Of a DNA stretch of 64,000 bases, positions 60,237 through 64,000 are shown in pieces. The stretch spans positions 110,250 through 174,249 of the forward strand of contig JAHBWC010000005.1 of NCBI GenBank assembly GCA_019637225.1, given 5' to 3'. The notes beneath the pieces are model-generated. The model was not told the DNA's origin. It worked only from the letters and a program-made list of their open reading frames with translations, and did not search any database. The stretch comes from Labilithrix sp. (GTDB lineage Bacteria; Myxococcota_A; Polyangia; Polyangiales; Polyangiaceae). The translations under genes were made by a program, and so were the position numbers. Each line of letters begins with the position of its first letter. Position 1 is the first letter of the stretch.

Positions 60237-61610
60237 TCAGGTCCGGCGGAGCCAGCGGCCCCGGCGAGGCGCGAACGTCGGCGCGCCCCGACAGCGCTCG
60301 TAGATCGTCTCGCCGCGCAGGATCGTGCGGAGCGTCGTGCCTCGCAGGGCGCGGGCCTGGTAGGGCGTGATCTTGTTCCGGTGCTCGAGCGTGGCGGCGT
60401 CGACCGTGAAGTCGCCGTCGGGGTCCCAGACGACGAGGTCGGCGTCGAAGCCGGCGGCGATGGCGCCCTTCCTTCCGTGGATGCCGGCGAGGCGCGCGGG
60501 CGCCGCGCTCATCCACTCGACGAGGTCGCGGACCGAGCGGCCGCGCGCCTTCGCCTCGGTCCAGACGGCGGCGAGGCCGAGCTGCAGCGACGAGATCCCG
60601 CCCCAGGCCTTCATGAAGTCGCCGGAGCCGGAGCACTTGAGCTCGGCGGTCGACGGCGAGTGATCGGTGACGACCTGATCGACGAGGCCCTCGCGGAGCG
60701 CGTCCCAGAGCTTCTCGCGGTTGTTCCGCTCGCGAATCGGCGGCGCGCACTTGTACTCGGTGGCGCCGTCGGGGATCTCCTCGGCGGCGAACGTGAGGTA
60801 GTGCGGGCAGGTCTCGACGGTGAGGCGCGTCTTTTCGTCGCGGGCCCGACGGAAGAGATCGAGCGCGTCGGAGGACGAGAGGTGCACGACGTGAGCGCGC
60901 GCGCCGGTCTCGCGCGCGATGCGCAGGACGAGCTCGATCGCGGCGTCCTCCGCGCGGCGCGGGCGCGAGGCGAGGTAGGTCGCGTAGCGACGCGGATCGA
61001 GGCCCATCGCGGCGCGCTCGCCGTCTGCGAGCGGCTCGGGGAGCTCGGCGTGGACGAAGAGCGGCGCGTCGATGCGCGCGAGCTCCTTCATGCCCGCGCG
61101 GAGCTCGGCCTCGTGCACGTGCGAGAACTCGCCAACGCCGCTCTCGGCGAGGAAGCACTTGAACGCGACGACGCCCTCCGAGAAGAGCTCGACGAGGCCG
61201 CCCTCGCGGTTCGACGGGACGAGGCCGCCGCAGAGCGCGACGTCGACGTGGGACTTCTCCTCGAGCGCGCGGAGCTTCGCCGCGAGGCCATCGAGGGTCG
61301 TGGTGGGCGGGATGCTGTTCAGGGGCATGTCGACGAGCGTCGTCACGCCGCCGGCGGCCGCCGCGCGCGTCGCGGTGTCGAAGCCTTCCCAGTCGCTGCG
61401 CCCCGGATCGTTGATGTGGACGTGGGTGTCGACGAGGCCCGGCAGGAGGCACATCTTCCCGGCGTCGATGGTCTCGACGCCGGCCGGCGCGGCGGCGAGC
61501 TCGGTGACGGCGACGATCGTCCCGCGCGCGCGATCGACGTGAACGGCGGCGGGGCGCTCGCCGACGGGGGTGAAGACGCGCTCGCCACGCACCACGAGAT
61601 CGACGGTCAT
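60237..61610 (-). CDS. Allantoinase
   Basis: 457 residues. Amidohydrolase metal-binding motifs: DTHVHINDPGR, a Lys in VVAFKCFLAE (carboxylated bridge), AELPEP, HVVHLSS, and VVTDHSPS. The LLPGLVDTHVHI start and DHSPST end are typical of allantoinase, which hydrolyses allantoin to allantoate for the allantoicase encoded nearby. No transmembrane segment. TACGCT ends 10 nt before the start codon. Confidence 0.93.
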   Translation of the reverse strand: MTVDLVVRGERVFTPVGERPAAVHVDRARGTIVAVTELAAAPAGVETIDAGKMCLLPGLVDTHVHINDPGRSDWEGFDTATRAAAAGGVTTLVDMPLNSIPPTTTLDGLAAKLRALEEKSHVDVALCGGLVPSNREGGLVELFSEGVVAFKCFLAESGVGEFSHVHEAELRAGMKELARIDAPLFVHAELPEPLADGERAAMGLDPRRYATYLASRPRRAEDAAIELVLRIARETGARAHVVHLSSSDALDLFRRARDEKTRLTVETCPHYLTFAAEEIPDGATEYKCAPPIRERNNREKLWDALREGLVDQVVTDHSPSTAELKCSGSGDFMKAWGGISSLQLGLAAVWTEAKARGRSVRDLVEWMSAAPARLAGIHGRKGAIAAGFDADLVVWDPDGDFTVDAATLEHRNKITPYQARALRGTTLRTILRGETIYERCRGAPTFAPRRGRWLRRT

Positions 61611-61620
61611 CGGTAGACCG

Positions 61621-61626
61621 AGCGTA
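61621..61626 (-). promoter_or_regulatory. TACGCT -10-like element, 10 nt before allantoinase ATG
   Basis: TANNNT hexamer, no Shine-Dalgarno. Confidence 0.4.
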
Positions 61627-61754
61627 ATCTCGCCCGCACGAAGTTCGTACCGCTTTTCGGACCTCGCGGAGGCGGGGCGCCGCCAAAATCCGCCGGTTCC
61701 GCCGGCGGAAGGATCCGCGCTCCCGCAAGGTGGGATGCGAAGGCGCGGGTGCTC

Positions 61755-61760
61755 TATACT
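61755..61760 (+). promoter_or_regulatory. TATACT -10-like element, 8 nt before SsnA-like ATG
   Basis: 5 of 6 to TATAAT; divergent from the allantoinase gene. Confidence 0.5.
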
Positions 61761-61768
61761 CGGTCGGC

Positions 61769-63139
61769 ATGCTGCCCTCCGAGAGCACGCTCCGCTCGGC
61801 CGCGCCGAGCGTCGGCGCCGACGACGTCGCGCGCATCACCGAGCAGGCGATGGTCCTCGCCGGCGGCACGCTGCTCGAGCTTCACCCGACGAGGATGGGC
61901 CAGGCGGACGTCGTCCTCCGCGGATCGCAGATCGTGCAGGTGGGCGGGAAGATCGCCGACGACCTGCCGCGGGTCGACGTGAGCGACTGCATCGTCACGC
62001 CGGCGTTCACGATCGGGCACACGCACCTCTACATGGCGCTCACGTGCGGGATGCCCCCGCCCGCGTCGACGCCGCGCACGCTGACCGACCACCTCCAGTG
62101 GATCTGGTGGCCGCTCGACAAGGCGCTCGACGACGACCTCGTTCACGCCTCGGCGCTCGTCGGCGCGGCGATGGCGGCGAAGGCGGGCGCCGCCTCCATC
62201 GTCGATCTCCACTCGTCGCCCCGCGCGATCGACGGCGCGCTCGATCGCATCGAGGCCGCGCTCGACGAGGTCGGCGTGCGCGGAGTGCTCGCCTACGAGA
62301 CGAGCGATCGCGAGGGCCGCGCGCGTCGCGACGCCGCGCTCCGCGAGAACCGACGGTTCTTGAAGAAGGTGCGCTCCGGCGAGACGCACCACCGCGCGCT
62401 CGTCGGAGCGCACGCGATGATGTCGCTCAACGACGACACGCTCGACGCGCTCCGCGACGTGGCCGAGGAGTTCGGCGTCGGGCTCCACCTCCACGTCGCC
62501 GAGGACACGACCGACGCGCTCGACGCCCAGCGCAACAAGCGGACGAGCCTCGAGCAGCGGCTCGAGCGGCTCGGCATCGCGCGGCCCAACTCGGTGATCG
62601 CGCAAGCCGTCGAGCTCGCACCGGACGTCGTGCGCGACCTCGGACGCGCGGGCGCCTTCGTCGCGACGAGCCCCCGCTCGAACATGCGCCACGGCGTGGG
62701 TCTCTTCGGCGGCTCGGGCGACCACGTCGTGCTCGGCACCGACGGCCTCGACGGCGACATCCTCGCCGAGGCGCGCGCCTACGCGCTCCGCCACGACGAG
62801 GCGAAGGACGGCCTCGCGCGGGAGGCCGGCGCGCGGATCGCCGCCGGCCAGGCGATGGTCGGCCGTCTCTTCGGCGATCCGGCCCCGCCGCGCATCGCGG
62901 CCGGAGCCCGCGCCGATCTCGCCATCCTCGACTACCATTCGCTCACGCCCATGAACCAGTCGAACGTGATCGAGCACGTGGTGCGCGGCTGGTCGGCGAC
63001 CGGCGTGCGGCACACGATCGTCGGCGGTCGCTTCGTGGTGCGAGACCGCGCGCTCGTCAACGTCGACGAGCGCGCGCTCGTCGGACGCTCGCGCCCCGCG
63101 GCCAGCCGGCTGTGGGAGAGGATGCAGGGGTACTACTGA
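61769..63139 (+). CDS. SsnA-like amidohydrolase, possible purine deaminase
   Basis: 456 residues from ATG 61769 (TATACT ends 8 nt before). Metal motifs: GHTHLYMAL, HLHVAED, and GTDGLDGDILAE. The WWPLDKALDDDLVHASAL segment and TSPRSNMRHGVG resemble SsnA-type putative aminohydrolases. Its place beside urate-degradation genes suggests a guanine or 8-oxoguanine deaminase feeding urate, which is inference only. Its stop overlaps the following kinase start (TGATG). Confidence 0.75.
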   Translation: MLPSESTLRSAAPSVGADDVARITEQAMVLAGGTLLELHPTRMGQADVVLRGSQIVQVGGKIADDLPRVDVSDCIVTPAFTIGHTHLYMALTCGMPPPASTPRTLTDHLQWIWWPLDKALDDDLVHASALVGAAMAAKAGAASIVDLHSSPRAIDGALDRIEAALDEVGVRGVLAYETSDREGRARRDAALRENRRFLKKVRSGETHHRALVGAHAMMSLNDDTLDALRDVAEEFGVGLHLHVAEDTTDALDAQRNKRTSLEQRLERLGIARPNSVIAQAVELAPDVVRDLGRAGAFVATSPRSNMRHGVGLFGGSGDHVVLGTDGLDGDILAEARAYALRHDEAKDGLAREAGARIAAGQAMVGRLFGDPAPPRIAAGARADLAILDYHSLTPMNQSNVIEHVVRGWSATGVRHTIVGGRFVVRDRALVNVDERALVGRSRPAASRLWERMQGYY

Positions 63140-64000
63140 TGTCCGCGACCGGTCCCGAGCTCAAGGCGGGCGATGGCCTCCCCGGCACCAAGTACCGCGT
63201 CGTCAAGGCGCTCGGCGCCGGCGGGATGGGCGTCGTCTACCAGGTCGTCAAGCCGCCCAACATCCAGGGCGTCCTCAAGCTGATGAGCACCGAGCTCACG
63301 CGGCACGAGGAGCATCGCCTGCGCTTCTTCGACGAGGTGCGCATCCTCGCGCAGCTCGATCACCCGAACATCGTCAAGGTGTTCGACTACGACGCGCTCC
63401 CGGACGGCACGCCGTTCTACGTGATGGAGCTGCTGAGCGGCCGCACGGTGCGCGACGTCATCTACACGATGGGGCGCGTCCCGCCACGCGTCGCGTACGA
63501 GATCACGCGCCAGCTCCTCGAGGCGCTCCAGGCCGCGCACACGCACGAGGTGCCGGTCATCCATCGCGACATCAAGCCGGAGAACATCTTTCTCCACGCG
63601 CCTCGTCACGGCGAGCCGGTCGTGAAGCTCATCGACTTCGGCGTCTCCGCCGTCGCCGATCGAAAGCACGACGGCGCGTTCGTCGGCACGTGGAGCTACG
63701 CGGCGCCGGAGCAGATCCGCGGCGAGAAGCCGACGCCCGCGACCGATCTCTACGCTGCGGGCCTCGTGCTCTACGAGATGCTCGCGGGCGTCGGGCCGTT
63801 CGATCATCACGAGGACTGGACGAAGGTCTCGGAGGCGCAGCTCAACGAGCTGCCGGCGCCGGTGTCGAAGTTCGCGCCGTGGGTGCCGGCGTCGATCGTC
63901 GCGTTGATCCAGTCGGCGCTCGCGAAGGATCCGCGCGTACGGCCGCGGGACGCGTACGCGTTTGCGGAGCGGCTGTACGAGCTCGAGTGGGCGAGCGACG
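63139..64000 (+). CDS. Ser/Thr protein kinase (3' truncated by window edge)
   Basis: Start ATG 63139 overlaps the amidohydrolase TGA. The first about 287 residues are present: YRVVKALGAGGMGVVYQVV (glycine loop), VLKLM (catalytic Lys), VIHRDIKPENIFLH, KLIDFGVS and WSYAAPEQIRG. An N-terminal LPGTKY segment leads straight into the kinase, so any sensor or membrane part must follow beyond base 64000. Translational coupling to the amidohydrolase suggests it is co-produced with it. Confidence 0.93.
   Translation, partial: MSATGPELKAGDGLPGTKYRVVKALGAGGMGVVYQVVKPPNIQGVLKLMSTELTRHEEHRLRFFDEVRILAQLDHPNIVKVFDYDALPDGTPFYVMELLSGRTVRDVIYTMGRVPPRVAYEITRQLLEALQAAHTHEVPVIHRDIKPENIFLHAPRHGEPVVKLIDFGVSAVADRKHDGAFVGTWSYAAPEQIRGEKPTPATDLYAAGLVLYEMLAGVGPFDHHEDWTKVSEAQLNELPAPVSKFAPWVPASIVALIQSALAKDPRVRPRDAYAFAERLYELEWASD

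Noticed and set aside
58467..61616. 1049-residue open frame opposite the cyclase and allantoinase genes
   Set aside because: Spans two genes with strong enzyme motifs on the other strand; shadow frame.

Overview
High-GC bacterial DNA with no rRNA, tRNA, IS element or CRISPR array. Frequent Cys-type lipoproteins, Asp/Gly/Ser-rich linkers, NCGACG cysteine repeats, several Hanks-type Ser/Thr kinases, FHA proteins and a PP2C phosphatase point to a myxobacterium-like organism (Myxococcota, most like Polyangiales). This is an inference from content, not from a marker gene. Genes are tightly packed and very often overlap by ATGA or GTGA.

Layout. 1-5.9 kb: 3' part of a rhomboid protease, a degenerate receiver-like protein, a type I-style DNA methylase/specificity pair without a nuclease, a Cys-rich lipoprotein, a metallo-beta-lactamase-fold protein and a small membrane protein. 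6.0-12.9 kb (-): five overlapping genes for secreted lipoproteins (IgGFc-binding-like, RCC1-like, two beta-propeller-like, one NCGACG-repeat). 13.0-15.4 kb (-): ECF sigma factor, a putative membrane regulator and a periplasmic protein. 15.6-18.5 kb: a MurE-like ligase without its N-terminal domain, then a membrane Ser/Thr kinase. 18.5-33.4 kb: a lipoprotein hydrolase, a second kinase and a phospho-signalling/transport block (triple-FHA ABCG exporter, permease-CPBP protease fusion with its ATPase, PP2C phosphatase, VWA-like/FHA protein, zinc-ribbon/FHA protein). 33.6-35.9 kb: larC and larB. 36-43.6 kb: mixed small genes, including a DUF4920 lipoprotein and an imelysin-like lipoprotein facing a possible Fur site, a zinc-type oxidoreductase and a HisN-like phosphatase. 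43.7-44.1 kb: two membrane microproteins. 44.3-54.0 kb: a complete moxR-DUF58-bat operon. 54.1-63.1 kb: a purine (urate to allantoin to ureidoglycolate) degradation locus with a PuuD-cupredoxin fusion, HIU hydrolase, an allantoicase-OHCU decarboxylase fusion, allantoinase and an SsnA-like amidohydrolase, interrupted by a diguanylate cyclase gene. 63.1 kb to the edge: start of another Ser/Thr kinase.

Two things stand out. First, many genes that begin a transcription unit have a TANNNT hexamer 6-10 nt before the start codon and no Shine-Dalgarno sequence, the pattern expected of leaderless transcripts; operon-internal genes instead use stop/start overlap. Second, the urate oxidase (PuuD) carries a blue-copper-like domain where the usual family member has a cytochrome c, and a lipoprotein with two CxxCH motifs is encoded divergently next to it, suggesting a rearranged electron path for urate oxidation.
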